Of a DNA stretch of 64,000 nt, positions 1 to 8,887 are shown piece after piece; positions within the stretch are counted from its first letter, which is position 1, and each line of letters starts with the position of its first letter. The notes beneath the pieces are model-generated. The model was not told the DNA's origin. It saw only the letters and a program-made list of their open reading frames with translations, and did no database searches. The DNA comes from Anderseniella sp963698275 (GTDB lineage Bacteria; Pseudomonadota; Alphaproteobacteria; Rhizobiales; Aestuariivirgaceae), in NCBI GenBank assembly GCA_963698275.1, contig CAVOQE010000003.1, positions 62,001 to 126,000 of the forward strand, given 5' to 3'. The translations under genes were made by a program, and so were the position numbers.

Positions 1-1
1 C

Positions 2-523
2 ACACCGGCCATGCCACGGTCAGGCAAACCGATGTCGGTCCGCATGACAAATTTCGGCCAACTGGGCTGGGTGGCCGACAAGGCAGGTTACCGGTACCAG
101 CCTTGCCACCCTGAAACCGGCAGGCCGTGGCCCGTCATACCGGCCCAATTGCTGGAATTGTGGGAAACCCTGGCGTACTACCCGCATCCGCCGGAAGCCT
201 GCCTGGTCAACCATTACACCGGCAAGGCGCGTATGGGGCTGCATCAGGACAAGGACGAGGTGGACTTCGACGCGCCGGTATTGTCGGTTTCGCTGGGCGA
301 CACGGCGGTTTTCAGGATCGGCGGTAGTGCCCGAAAAGACCCCACGCGCTCATTCAAGCTGCAGTCGGGCGATGTACTTGTCATGGGCGGGCCTGCCCGG
401 ATGAACTTTCACGGTGTGGACAGGGTATTACCGGCCACGTCGACGCTCCTGAACGGCGGTGGCAGGCTCAATCTCACGCTGCGCCGGGTAAATTTACCCG
501 TAGAGCAACATGGGTTCAAGTGA
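2..523 (+). CDS. alkB: AlkB-type alpha-ketoglutarate-dependent dioxygenase, 5' end cut by window
   Basis: Fe(II)/2-oxoglutarate dioxygenase that removes alkyl groups from damaged bases (1-methyladenine, 3-methylcytosine) in DNA or RNA. The frame is open from the window edge. Counting from the ATG at 11, the iron ligands are H78, D80 (in LHQDKDE) and H134, with the two 2-oxoglutarate arginines near R152 and R158; spacing matches E. coli AlkB. MSVRMTNFG, normally about residue 60, is already near the left edge, so about 50-60 N-terminal residues lie outside the window. The last codons and stop (tail EQHGFK) come from the palindromic repeat at 502-604. The same tail ends TruB. Confidence 0.9.
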   Translation, partial: TPAMPRSGKPMSVRMTNFGQLGWVADKAGYRYQPCHPETGRPWPVIPAQLLELWETLAYYPHPPEACLVNHYTGKARMGLHQDKDEVDFDAPVLSVSLGDTAVFRIGGSARKDPTRSFKLQSGDVLVMGGPARMNFHGVDRVLPATSTLLNGGGRLNLTLRRVNLPVEQHGFK

Positions 524-604
524 GCCTATATTGCTCTAACATTTTGAAAATGATCAGGTTTTTTGTTTGGCTGCTTCAACCAGAAATCATCCTGATCCTG
601 ATCG
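502..604 (+). repeat. Two-hairpin palindromic element, copy A
   Basis: About 103 bp. Hairpin 1 pairs AGAGCAA with TTGCTCT. Hairpin 2 runs from TGATCAGG to CCTGATC around a GGTTG-like core. It contains the alkB stop codon at its left end, and its right end abuts the grpE stop codon, so it fills the whole gap between two convergent genes. The right end carries a duplicated CCTGAT. Compare copies at 2421, 10422, 16572, 38714 and 40201. Confidence 0.85.
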
Positions 605-605
605 A

Positions 606-1235
606 CTATTTTTTCTTGGCTTTTTCTTCTTCGGCGGGTGCGGCCTGCTTGGCAACGCCGACCAGGGCCGGGCGCAAAATCCGCTCGCCGATCTTGAATC
701 CGGTCTGGACTACCTGGACAACGGTGCCGTTGGGCTTGTCCGAACCGGGCACTTCAAACATCGCCTGGTGATAGTGCGGGTCAAATTTCTCATTCAGCGG
801 ATCAACCTCGGCAATACCGTGCTTCTGGAAAGAATTGAGTAATTCCCGGCGGGTCAGTTCAATGCCTTCAATAAGGTTGCGGGTGGCTTCGTCGGCGGTC
901 TTGCGCGCGTCATCCGGCATCATTTCCAGCGCCTTGGCCATACTGTCGCTGACCGACAGAAGATCGCGGGCAAAATTCGTGGCTGCGTAAAGCGTCGCTT
1001 CCGCCTTTTCACGTTCGGCGCGCTTGCGCAAATTCTCGGTATCGGCCATGGCACGCAGGACACGGTCCTTCAGGTCGGCGTTTTCGGTTGCCAACTCCTC
1101 ATAGGTGTCCATCTCGAAGGCGTCCTCGCCCGTGTCTTCATCAAGCAGCGCGTTGGCGGCGGCTTCAAGCTGTTCCTTGGTCAGGGCTTCTTCCGGAACA
1201 TTGTCGTTTTCAGGTACAGGCTTGTTTTCGGTCAT
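606..1235 (-). CDS. grpE: Nucleotide exchange factor GrpE
   Basis: Co-chaperone that releases ADP from DnaK in the cytosolic DnaK-DnaJ-GrpE system. 209 residues, normal for the family. An acidic, probably disordered N-terminus is followed by a long coiled-coil helix (about residues 45-120, including DTENLRKRAEREKAEA) and the C-terminal beta domain with the family signature around FDPHYHQAMFEVP and GFKIGERILRPALV. It ends in a lysine-rich tail whose stop codon touches repeat copy A. hrcA lies upstream on the same strand with a 69-bp gap; no dnaK or dnaJ is present in the window. Confidence 0.97.
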   Translation of the reverse strand: MTENKPVPENDNVPEEALTKEQLEAAANALLDEDTGEDAFEMDTYEELATENADLKDRVLRAMADTENLRKRAEREKAEATLYAATNFARDLLSVSDSMAKALEMMPDDARKTADEATRNLIEGIELTRRELLNSFQKHGIAEVDPLNEKFDPHYHQAMFEVPGSDKPNGTVVQVVQTGFKIGERILRPALVGVAKQAAPAEEEKAKKK

Positions 1236-1304
1236 GGCATTTGATCCGCAAATTCGTGAAAGTTTTGATTTATGTAACGCATATCAGCTTTTCGCCGCCA
1301 AGAA

Positions 1305-2378
1305 TCAAGAGATGAGACGGCCGATTGCCTGCGCTGTATAGTCCACCATGGGAACAATACGTGAATAGTTCAATCGCGTCGGTCCGACAACCCCAAGCAC
1401 GCCAACAATATTATCCTTGGCATCATGATAGGGCGCGACCACCAGGGATGAGCCTGACAGGGAAAACAATTTGGTTTCCGAGCCGATGAAAATCCGCACG
1501 CCCTCGCCGCCTTCGGCAAGGCCCAGCAGGTTCATCACCTCTTTCTTGTTTTCCAGGTCGTCGAACAACTGGCGGATGCGTTCAATGTCATCGACATGGG
1601 CTGCCTCGTCAATCAGGTGCGAGCGGCCGCGCACAATAAGCGACTTCTTGCCGTCGCCGGCATCATCCGACCACACGGCAAGGCCGGTTTCAATGACGCG
1701 GGCCGCCAGCGCGTCCAGTTCCTTTTCAACTGTTTGCAGCTGGTTTCCCAACTGCTCCTTGAGCTCACCGATGGTCAGGCCCTGACAGCGGCTGTTCAGG
1801 AAATTGCTGACCTCTGCCAGCATTGAGGACGGCAGTCCGCGTGGCACTTCGATAGTGCGGTTTTCAACGCTGCCGTCTTCCGAAACAATGATAACAAGTG
1901 CTTTGGACGCACTGATGCTGACAAACTCGATATGCCGCATCCGGGTATTGGCCTTGCTCGACAACACCAGGCCTGCACAAGATGACAGCCCGGACAAAAG
2001 GTTGGTGGCGTCAGCCAGCATGTCGTCAGTGGTCTTTTCCCGGTTGAGACCGGCAATCTGCGCATCAATCTGGGCGCGTTCTTCGGATGTCAGCCGGCCT
2101 ACTTCCATCAGCGCATCGACGAAAAACCGCAAACCGGTTTCCGTAGGCATGCGCCCGGCGCTGGTGTGAGGCGAGTAGACAAGCCCGGCCTGTTCAAGAT
2201 CCGACATCACATTGCGGATCGATGCCGGTGACAGGCCGACCGGCAGGTTGCGCGAAATGGTCCGCGATCCGACCGGCCCGCCGGTTTCCAGAAAGGTTTC
2301 CACCAGGCGCCGGAAAATATCGCGCGAGCGCGTGTCCAGGACAGACAGCTCGGTCAAACGATCATCAATGGCTTTCAT
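1305..2378 (-). CDS. hrcA: Heat-inducible transcription repressor HrcA
   Basis: Repressor of class I heat-shock genes through the CIRCE operator, with activity tuned by GroEL. 357 residues: an N-terminal winged helix (about 1-100, with SRTISRNLPVGLSPASIRNV and SPHTSAGRMPTETGLRFF), then the GAF-like dimerisation domain, closing with a conserved segment around VVGPTRLNYSRIVPMVDYTA. It pairs with grpE, a common arrangement in this group. I found no CIRCE inverted repeat (TTAGCACTC-N9-GAGTGCTAA) upstream in 2379-2644, so its targets are probably elsewhere, such as groESL. Confidence 0.96.
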   Translation of the reverse strand: MKAIDDRLTELSVLDTRSRDIFRRLVETFLETGGPVGSRTISRNLPVGLSPASIRNVMSDLEQAGLVYSPHTSAGRMPTETGLRFFVDALMEVGRLTSEERAQIDAQIAGLNREKTTDDMLADATNLLSGLSSCAGLVLSSKANTRMRHIEFVSISASKALVIIVSEDGSVENRTIEVPRGLPSSMLAEVSNFLNSRCQGLTIGELKEQLGNQLQTVEKELDALAARVIETGLAVWSDDAGDGKKSLIVRGRSHLIDEAAHVDDIERIRQLFDDLENKKEVMNLLGLAEGGEGVRIFIGSETKLFSLSGSSLVVAPYHDAKDNIVGVLGVVGPTRLNYSRIVPMVDYTAQAIGRLIS

Positions 2379-2420
2379 GGATATCCGGACTTTGATCTGG
2401 TTACATCGGTTTGCACACCC

Positions 2421-2525
2421 TAGAGCGACATGGGTTCAATTGAACCCATAAAGTTGCTCTAGCACTTTAGAAGCGATCAGTTTTATGATTTTTGATTGAT
2501 GCAATCGAAAATCATACTGATCTAG
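2421..2525 (+). repeat. Two-hairpin palindromic element, copy B
   Basis: Lies in the divergent gap between hrcA and rph, 42 bp upstream of hrcA. It starts TAGAGCGAC and ends CTGATCTAG. Hairpin 1 has the arms ATGGGTTCA / TGAACCCAT. Hairpin 2 has the core GATTTTTGATTG / CAATCGAAAATC, one mismatch. This is the only full copy lying between two 5' ends. Confidence 0.9.
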
Positions 2526-2644
2526 AACTTAGGTACGACCCCGGGCAGCGTCAATCGCCGGCGCTCAGGCGTTGCGAATTTCCTCGCGCAGGTCTACACC
2601 ACGCCAATCAAAAATCAGACAGTCAACAAAGTCAGGACAATCAC

Positions 2645-3358
2645 ATGAGGCCATCAGGCAGGAAAATCGGGGAATTGCGCAAGGTTACCATGGAGCGCGG
2701 GTTCGCCATGCATGCAGAGGGCTCCTGCCTGATCAAGTTCGGCGACACTCATGTCTTGTGCACTGCCAGCCTGGAAGACCGGGTGCCGCCATGGCTTCGC
2801 GGGGGTGGCAAGGGCTGGGTGACAGCCGAGTACGGCATGCTGCCGCGCTCGACCGGCGGCCGCATGCGCCGCGAGTCAACCGCCGGCAAGCAATCCGGCC
2901 GCACCCAGGAAATCCAGCGCCTGATCGGGCGGTCGCTGCGCGCGGTCGTCGACATGGAAGCACTGGGCGAGCGCCAGATCACGGTGGACTGCGATGTCAT
3001 TCAGGCTGACGGCGGCACGCGCACAGCATCCATAACAGGGGCCTGGGTGGCACTGCACGACTGCATGGCGCACATGATAAAAGAGGGCATGATCGAGACC
3101 ACGGCCCTGACCGATCATGTGGCTGCGCTGTCGTGCGGGATCTATCAGGGCGAACCGGTCGCTGACCTCGATTACGCCGAAGATTCAACTGCTGAAACCG
3201 ATGCAAACTTTGTCATGACCGGATCGGGCGGCATCGTTGAGGTGCAGGGCACTGCGGAAGGCGTACCGTTTTCGCAAGCCGAACTGGTCAAGTTGCTCGA
3301 CCTGGCCACCAACGGCATAGGCGAGCTGGTTGCATTGCAGAAGGCAACCGTGGCTTGA
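2645..3358 (+). CDS. rph: Ribonuclease PH
   Basis: Phosphate-dependent 3'-5' exoribonuclease that trims tRNA precursors. 237 residues from the ATG at 2645; the frame is open upstream to 2492, but MRPSGRKIGELR is the usual family start. The core has GGRMRRESTAGKQSGR with the phosphate-binding R86 in its usual position, and DCDVIQADGGTRTASITG. rdgB follows within a few bases, a common Hyphomicrobiales order (hrcA divergent, then rph-rdgB-hemW). Confidence 0.97.
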   Translation: MRPSGRKIGELRKVTMERGFAMHAEGSCLIKFGDTHVLCTASLEDRVPPWLRGGGKGWVTAEYGMLPRSTGGRMRRESTAGKQSGRTQEIQRLIGRSLRAVVDMEALGERQITVDCDVIQADGGTRTASITGAWVALHDCMAHMIKEGMIETTALTDHVAALSCGIYQGEPVADLDYAEDSTAETDANFVMTGSGGIVEVQGTAEGVPFSQAELVKLLDLATNGIGELVALQKATVA

Positions 3359-3360
3359 CC

Positions 3361-3981
3361 ATGCAACTGGAGCTGCCGGACAACAAGCTGGTCGTTGCCA
3401 GCCACAATCAGGGCAAGGTGCGCGAAATCTCCGCCTTGCTGGCACCGCTCGGCTTCAGTGTGGTGTCAGCCGGTGAGCTTGACCTGCCGGAGCCGGAAGA
3501 AACCGAGCCGACATTTGAGGGCAATGCCCGCCTGAAGGCGGAAGCGGCCATGACCGCATCCGGTCTGGCGGCGCTGTCGGATGATTCAGGTCTTTGTGTT
3601 GATGCGCTTGACGGGGCACCGGGCATCTATTCAGCGCGCTGGGCCGGGCCGGGCAAGGACTTTGCCATCGCCATGCGCAAGGTTGAAGACGAGTTGATCG
3701 CCGCCGGCGCAACAGCACCGGCAGCGCGTTCGGCGCATTTTGTCTGTGCCTTGTGTCTGGCAATACCGGGCCGGCCTTCACGCGTGTTTACCGGCAAGGT
3801 GCACGGTGAAATGCAATGGCCGCCCAGGGGCGAGCATGGTTTCGGTTATGATCCGGTGTTCAGGCCCGATGGCCACGCCATCACCTTCGGGGAGATGGAG
3901 CCGGACGCCAAGCACGCCATGTCGCATCGCGCTCTTGCATTCGCCCAGCTTGTTGCAGCCCTGTCACCATCTGACGCTTAG
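3361..3981 (+). CDS. rdgB: XTP/dITP diphosphatase (RdgB/HAM1)
   Basis: Hydrolyses non-canonical purine triphosphates (XTP, dITP, ITP) so they are not built into DNA or RNA. 206 residues from the ATG at 3361; a TTG at 3355 overlapping the rph stop is the alternative start. The family motif SHNQGKVRE (S-x-N-x-GK-x-x-E) is near residue 14, the metal-binding region LSDDSGLCVDALDG near residue 72, and GFGYDPVF and SHRALAF near the end. It lies 2 bp after rph and 11 bp before hemW. Confidence 0.96.
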   Translation: MQLELPDNKLVVASHNQGKVREISALLAPLGFSVVSAGELDLPEPEETEPTFEGNARLKAEAAMTASGLAALSDDSGLCVDALDGAPGIYSARWAGPGKDFAIAMRKVEDELIAAGATAPAARSAHFVCALCLAIPGRPSRVFTGKVHGEMQWPPRGEHGFGYDPVFRPDGHAITFGEMEPDAKHAMSHRALAFAQLVAALSPSDA

Positions 3982-3992
3982 GGGCAAACCAG

Positions 3993-5162
3993 ATGAGCCA
4001 ACGCAAGCTGGGCATTTACGTTCACTGGCCGTTTTGCAAGGCCAAGTGTCCGTATTGCGATTTCAATTCCCATGTCCGCCATCAAGGTGTCGATCCGGAA
4101 AAGTTCGGTGATGCACTTGTCCGCGAGCTCGACTGGTTTGCAGGCCAGACGCCGGGCCGCACGGTGACCAGTGTATTTTTCGGCGGTGGCACGCCGTCGC
4201 TCATGCCGCCTGCCATTGTCGGCCGGGTGATCGACGCGGTGGCCGGCCTGTGGCCGGTGGCCGATGACGTGGAAATCACCCTGGAATCCAACCCGACCAG
4301 CGCCGAAGCCGCCAATTTCGCCGGCTATCGCAGCGCCGGCGTAAACCGTGTTTCGGTGGGCATCCAGGCGCTTGACGAGGCTGATCTCAAATACCTGGGC
4401 CGGCAGCACACGGTGCAAGAAGGCCTGGCCGCCTTTCAGATGGCCGCGCGGGTCTTCCCGCGCACCTCGTTTGATCTGATCTACGCACGCCCCGGCCAGA
4501 CGCCTGATCAGTGGGCATCCGAACTCAGCCGGGCGTTGGCGGAGCAGGCCGGTCACATGTCGCTGTATCAGTTGACCATTGAACCGGAAACGGCATTCTT
4601 CAGGCTGCATGAGGCAGGCCAGCTTGTAACACCTCATGAAGATCATGCAGCCGAGATGTATGAGATTACCCAGGAGCTGACGTCGGCATCGGGTCTTCCG
4701 GCTTACGAGGTCTCCAACCATGCGCGCCCCGGTCACGAGTGCCGGCACAACATGGCGTACTGGACCTATGGCGAATATGCCGGTGTCGGGCCGGGAGCCC
4801 ATTCCAGGCTGATCGCAGATGACGGTTCACGGCGGGCCCTGGCCATTGAGAAGCATCCCGAGACCTGGCTGCAGAATGTTTCGTCTCAATCACATGGCAT
4901 TGTGGAAAACACTGAAGTTGCGGGTCAGAACGCTGCCCACGAATGCCTGTTGATGGGCATGCGCACAACGCACGGCGTCAGCCTTGAGCGCCTGGAACAG
5001 ATGAGCGGCAAGCGCATCGACCGGGTCCAGCTGGACCACCTGGTATCAGACGGTCTTGTTTGCCTGACGGACGGCGACGCCGGCATCGTGGCCACCCCGG
5101 CGGGGCGTCAGGTGCTGAACTCGGTGATTGAGTACATTGCCGTTAGAGCCTTTCGGACCTAA
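3993..5162 (+). CDS. hemW: HemW-type radical SAM heme chaperone
   Basis: Coproporphyrinogen III oxidase-like radical SAM protein, now regarded as a heme chaperone rather than a true HemN. 389 residues. The cluster motif CKAKCPYCDFN gives C15, C19 and C22 (CxxxCxxC), followed by FFGGGTPSL and ESNPTS. The HemW-type YCDF ending supports HemW over HemN. Third gene of the rph-rdgB-hemW run. Its stop overlaps by 4 bp the stop of the convergent lipoprotein gene. Confidence 0.92.
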   Translation: MSQRKLGIYVHWPFCKAKCPYCDFNSHVRHQGVDPEKFGDALVRELDWFAGQTPGRTVTSVFFGGGTPSLMPPAIVGRVIDAVAGLWPVADDVEITLESNPTSAEAANFAGYRSAGVNRVSVGIQALDEADLKYLGRQHTVQEGLAAFQMAARVFPRTSFDLIYARPGQTPDQWASELSRALAEQAGHMSLYQLTIEPETAFFRLHEAGQLVTPHEDHAAEMYEITQELTSASGLPAYEVSNHARPGHECRHNMAYWTYGEYAGVGPGAHSRLIADDGSRRALAIEKHPETWLQNVSSQSHGIVENTEVAGQNAAHECLLMGMRTTHGVSLERLEQMSGKRIDRVQLDHLVSDGLVCLTDGDAGIVATPAGRQVLNSVIEYIAVRAFRT

Positions 5163-6406
5163 AACGATGCGCTGAACCTGTCCGGTGCCGGAGAAACTTC
5201 ACGCGGTCCGGTCGGTGTGACTTCCAGGATGGCAAGGCCGCGCTCCACCAGGCCGTTCTGGCGGAACCGGAACAGGCCGTTGACGCCCTTGAAACCTTCC
5301 GGATTGGTGATGTCTTGCGCAGATACCCGTCCGCCAGGCGCATTCCGTGTCACGATGACCGCGAGAGAAACCGCATCATAGGCCAGGCTGGCAAGTCTCG
5401 GCGGCGTGTTGCCGTAAGCTTGCTCATAGCGTCCTGAAAAGCGCGCAATCAGGGCCGGTGACACACCGGCATACCAGCCGCCGCTGACCAGCTTGACATT
5501 GGATGTGGACCGTTCATCCCACAAACCCGTTCCCAGCATGCGGACCTTGCCGGATGTGACGCCTGCGGCACTCAACCCGTTGCCGGCATTGGCCAGCATG
5601 GAGCCGCCTTCGGGCAGGAACAGCCCCTGGATCTCATTGGTGGAGTTGGCGATCTTGCCCGCAACGGCCTTGCTGGTGCTGGCGACACCGGCTGCTGAGC
5701 GCGGATACCTGTCGAGCGCGACAATCCTGGCGCCATTGGCTGCAGCAGCCTTGTTCAGGGCATCTTCCGCGGTGCCGCCATAAGCGCTTTGCGGCACCAT
5801 GGCAGCGATATTGCGAATGCCTTGCGTGGCGGCATAGCGCACCAGGTTCGACACTTCCTCGCTGGGCAGGAAGCTCATCAGATAGACGCCGTTACCCGCA
5901 ACCCCTGCAACGGACGAAAACGCGATAACCGGCACATTTCGCTGGCGCGCAATGGGAGATATGGCCTGCACTTCGGCAGACAGCAACGGACCCAGTATCA
6001 GCGTGGCGCCTTCATTGAGTGCGGCGTTGACAGCCGTTCGGGCACCGTCGGCATTGCCGCTGGTGTCCTTGGTGATCAGCTGGATGCTCTGGCTGCCGGA
6101 ATCAAGCAGGGCGGCTTCCGCTGCATTCTTCAGGGCCTTGGCGATGGCTGCCGTCTGTCCCGGTGCCGACAACGGCAGCAGGATGGCGACCTTGACTGGA
6201 CCGCCGGTGGCAGGCGCGCCGAACGGGGATGTACCCTGTGCCTGCTGCCCGGTATTTCCGGCCTCGGGCTTGTCGTCGGAGAACAGGCTGCCGACACTGA
6301 CCCCGCCGGAACTGCAGGCGGAAATCAGCAGCAGTGTCATCAGCATGGCCGCCAGCGTGACAATGCGGCGTGCAATCGATTTGCGTTGCGGCAGTACAGT
6401 GATCAT
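5159..6406 (-). CDS. LpoA-like penicillin-binding protein activator, lipoprotein
   Basis: 415 residues from the ATG at 6406, which has GGGGA 5 bases upstream; a longer frame reaches 6430. The N-terminus is a lipoprotein signal: a hydrophobic stretch, then LLISAC with the lipidated cysteine near residue 31. The rest is a type 1 periplasmic-binding fold related to leucine-binding proteins and the C-terminal half of E. coli LpoA (VAILLPLSAPGQTAAIAKAL, LILGPLLSAEVQAISPIA, VPVIAFSS). It is divergent from rsmI, as in many proteobacteria where the lpoA-like gene sits beside rsmI and yraN. A role in activating peptidoglycan synthases is inferred; a solute-binding role cannot be excluded. Confidence 0.85.
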   Translation of the reverse strand: MITVLPQRKSIARRIVTLAAMLMTLLLISACSSGGVSVGSLFSDDKPEAGNTGQQAQGTSPFGAPATGGPVKVAILLPLSAPGQTAAIAKALKNAAEAALLDSGSQSIQLITKDTSGNADGARTAVNAALNEGATLILGPLLSAEVQAISPIARQRNVPVIAFSSVAGVAGNGVYLMSFLPSEEVSNLVRYAATQGIRNIAAMVPQSAYGGTAEDALNKAAAANGARIVALDRYPRSAAGVASTSKAVAGKIANSTNEIQGLFLPEGGSMLANAGNGLSAAGVTSGKVRMLGTGLWDERSTSNVKLVSGGWYAGVSPALIARFSGRYEQAYGNTPPRLASLAYDAVSLAVIVTRNAPGGRVSAQDITNPEGFKGVNGLFRFRQNGLVERGLAILEVTPTGPREVSPAPDRFSASF

Positions 6407-6531
6407 GATGTCCCCACATCGACCGGGCAAATAGTCGAGAAAAAGTTGGCCCGGACCTCTGCGATCCAGTTACTAGACTTAGCTTTAGCCATTTTTGCGG
6501 CCCGTTTCAAACTTTCACCAACGTAAAAAAC

Positions 6532-7431
6532 ATGCGTATTCAGACAACCAGCCCGACCTACACCATTCAGGGTCACGAATTTCAGGCGCCTGCACTGGTT
6601 GCGGGCCTGCATCTGGTTGCCACGCCGCTGGGCAATCTGGCTGACGTAAGTCTGCGGTCCCTGGCTGTTCTGGCGGCTGCAGACATCGTGCTGTGCGAAG
6701 ATACCAGGATCACCAGCAGGTTGCTGCAGCGTTATTCTATTGAAACACGTCTAAAGCCCTATCATGACCATAACGCGGCCAGTATCCGGCCCATGTTGCT
6801 GGAACAGTTGAGCGCCGGTGCTGCCATTGCGCTGGTGTCCGATGCCGGCATGCCGATGGTGTCGGACCCGGGCTACAAGCTGGTTCGCGATTGTGTTGAG
6901 CGCGGCATTGCGGTGGATGTGATACCCGGCCCGACCGCGCCGGTGACCGCACTTGCCTTGTCCGGCCTGCCCAGTGACCGGTTTCTGTTTGCAGGTTTTC
7001 TGTCGCCCAAGTCGGGCGCACGGCAGCGCCAGTTGCAGGAACTGGCGGCAATCCCCGCCACGCTGTTGCTGTTTGAAAGTGCCGCCAGGATAGTTTCCAG
7101 CCTCAAGAGCATTGCCGAGGTCATGGGCAATCGTCCGGTGGCGGTGGCGCGTGAGATGACCAAGCTGCACCAGGAAGTCCTGCGCGGTGATGCGGCGCAC
7201 ATACTTGCGCAATTGTCAGACAGGCCCGCGCTCAAGGGTGAAATCAGCATTGTCATCGGACCTCCCGATGGCGAAACCGACCTGTCCGAGGAAGACCTGT
7301 CTGCCCGGTTGTCGGACCTGTTGCGCGATCATCCCGCCAGCAAGGCGGCGACCCTGCTGGCAAAACAGACCGGCCGGCCCAAGGCCGCACTGTATGATCT
7401 GGCGGTGGCCCTGAAAAACGGTGGCTCATGA
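6532..7431 (+). CDS. rsmI: 16S rRNA (cytidine1402-2'-O)-methyltransferase
   Basis: SAM-dependent methyltransferase that 2'-O-methylates C1402 in the 16S rRNA decoding centre. 299 residues with the tetrapyrrole-methylase fold: LVATPLGNLADVSLRSL near residue 28, CEDTRITSRLL, the SAM loop around VSDAGMPMVSDPGY and VIPGPTAPVTALALSG, and FLPKSG-like FLSPKSGARQ. The N-terminal 20 residues before the domain are an extension. It overlaps yraN by 4 bp (ATGA), so the two are translationally coupled. Confidence 0.96.
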   Translation: MRIQTTSPTYTIQGHEFQAPALVAGLHLVATPLGNLADVSLRSLAVLAAADIVLCEDTRITSRLLQRYSIETRLKPYHDHNAASIRPMLLEQLSAGAAIALVSDAGMPMVSDPGYKLVRDCVERGIAVDVIPGPTAPVTALALSGLPSDRFLFAGFLSPKSGARQRQLQELAAIPATLLLFESAARIVSSLKSIAEVMGNRPVAVAREMTKLHQEVLRGDAAHILAQLSDRPALKGEISIVIGPPDGETDLSEEDLSARLSDLLRDHPASKAATLLAKQTGRPKAALYDLAVALKNGGS

Positions 7432-7838
7432 CCAGGCCGCCCACGACAAAGCCGTCCACCACAAAACAGCAAAACGCGCGCCGGCAGCAGGCCGAACGCC
7501 TTGGCCGTCTGGCAGAGGCCAAGGCAGCCATGCTGCTGCGCCTGAAGGGCTACCGGATTTCGGCCCAGCGCTGGAAATCACCGGCCGGTGAAATCGACCT
7601 GATCGCCCGGCGCGGGTCAGCCGTGGCCTTCGTCGAGGTCAAGGCGCGCAGCACTGCCGATGACGCGCTGGCCTCGGTCGGGCCACATCAGCGCCGCCGC
7701 ATTGTCCAGGCAGCCCACCACTGGCTGGCGGCAAACCCGGACGCGGCAGACTGCGATTGCCGCTTTGACATCGTATTGGTGACGCCGTACCAGTGGCCGC
7801 AGCACATCGCCAATGCGTTCGCAGCCGATGACCAATAA
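7428..7838 (+). CDS. YraN/UPF0102 family endonuclease-like protein
   Basis: 136 residues, the usual size. It carries the family core GEIDLIARRG and VAFVEVKAR, the D-x(n)-E-x-K arrangement of restriction-endonuclease-like folds, but its cellular role is not established. The N-terminus is basic and low complexity. It overlaps rsmI by ATGA and is followed by gshB after 22 bp, a conserved rsmI-yraN-gshB order. Confidence 0.93.
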   Translation: MTRPPTTKPSTTKQQNARRQQAERLGRLAEAKAAMLLRLKGYRISAQRWKSPAGEIDLIARRGSAVAFVEVKARSTADDALASVGPHQRRRIVQAAHHWLAANPDAADCDCRFDIVLVTPYQWPQHIANAFAADDQ

Positions 7839-7860
7839 AAAGCCTGGAGTTTGACCCCCC

Positions 7861-8802
7861 ATGACGCTCAAGATTGCAGTTCAGATGGATCCGATCGAGG
7901 CCATCGATATCGCCGGTGATTCCACCTTCGCCCTGATGCTGGAAGCGCAAGCGCGCGGCCATGACCTGTTTGAATATCATGCCGACACCCTGGCGCTGCG
8001 CGACGGCAAGCTGTCTGCCACCGGTGCCGATGTGAAGGTACGCGATGAGGCCGGCAGGCATTTCGAAAAATCGGAAAACCGCACCGTGCATCTGGAAGAC
8101 TATGACGCAGTTCTGATGCGGCAGGACCCGCCGTTCGACATGAACTACATCACCTATACGCACATGCTCGAGGCCATTCACCCCAAAACCCTGGTGGTCA
8201 ATGATCCGGCTGAAGTGCGCAATGCGCCGGAAAAGCTCTATGTGCTGCAATACAATGAGTTCATACCGCCGACGCTGATTTCGCGCGACCCGCAGCGTTT
8301 GTCGGAGTTCCGCGATGAATACGGCGATATCATTCTGAAACCGCTCTATGGCAATGGCGGCGCCGGTGTTTTTCGCCTGGCCCATGGCGATGAGAATTTT
8401 GCCTCGCTGATGGAAATGTTCACCCAGTCGTTCCGCGAACCGTTCATCGCCCAGCAATACCTGTCAGATGTGAAAAAGGGCGACAAGCGCATCATCCTGG
8501 TCGATGGCGAACCGGTCGGCGCCATCAACCGGGTGCCGGCGGTCGGCGAAACCCGCTCCAACATGCATGTCGGCGGCCGGCCGGAACCGGCTGACCTGAC
8601 CGACCGCGAACGCGAAATCTGCGCCCGTATCGGCCCCGACCTGAAAAAGCGCGGCCTGATCTTCGTCGGCATCGACGTCATCGGCGACTACATGACCGAA
8701 ATCAACGTCACTTCGCCCACCGGGATTCGCGAAGTCAAAAAGTTCGGCGGCGCTGATATTGCAGCGCTGGTGCTGGACGCCATCGAGGCACGCCGAGGGT
8801 AG
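7861..8802 (+). CDS. gshB: Glutathione synthetase
   Basis: ATP-grasp ligase joining gamma-glutamylcysteine and glycine in the last step of glutathione synthesis. 313 residues. MTLKIAVQMDPIEAIDI is the typical N-terminus. LMRQDPPFDMNYI, the glycine-rich ATP loop PLYGNGGAGVFR, and the metal/substrate region EINVTSPTGIREV are all present. The ATG has no strong Shine-Dalgarno sequence; the nearest purine stretch is AAAAAGCCTGGAG. Last gene of the rsmI-yraN-gshB run, cytosolic. Confidence 0.97.
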   Translation: MTLKIAVQMDPIEAIDIAGDSTFALMLEAQARGHDLFEYHADTLALRDGKLSATGADVKVRDEAGRHFEKSENRTVHLEDYDAVLMRQDPPFDMNYITYTHMLEAIHPKTLVVNDPAEVRNAPEKLYVLQYNEFIPPTLISRDPQRLSEFRDEYGDIILKPLYGNGGAGVFRLAHGDENFASLMEMFTQSFREPFIAQQYLSDVKKGDKRIILVDGEPVGAINRVPAVGETRSNMHVGGRPEPADLTDREREICARIGPDLKKRGLIFVGIDVIGDYMTEINVTSPTGIREVKKFGGADIAALVLDAIEARRG

Positions 8803-8830
8803 CATCAGAAAATTTGTTCCCTTAATGTTC

Positions 8831-8858
8831 TTGACGGCCATATTTGTGTCTGTATGCT
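8831..8858 (+). promoter_or_regulatory. Predicted sigma-70 promoter of comM
   Basis: TTGACG at 8831-8836, a 16-bp spacer, then TATGCT at 8853-8858. TTGACG is the favoured -35 box in alphaproteobacteria. The start point would be about 8865, some 23 bp before the comM ATG. Confidence 0.6.
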
Positions 8859-8887
8859 GATTGAGAGTCAATAAGGGGCACACACCC

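Noticed and set aside
2379..2644. CIRCE operator upstream of hrcA
   Set aside because: Searched for TTAGCACTC-N9-GAGTGCTAA and close variants in the gap; none present.
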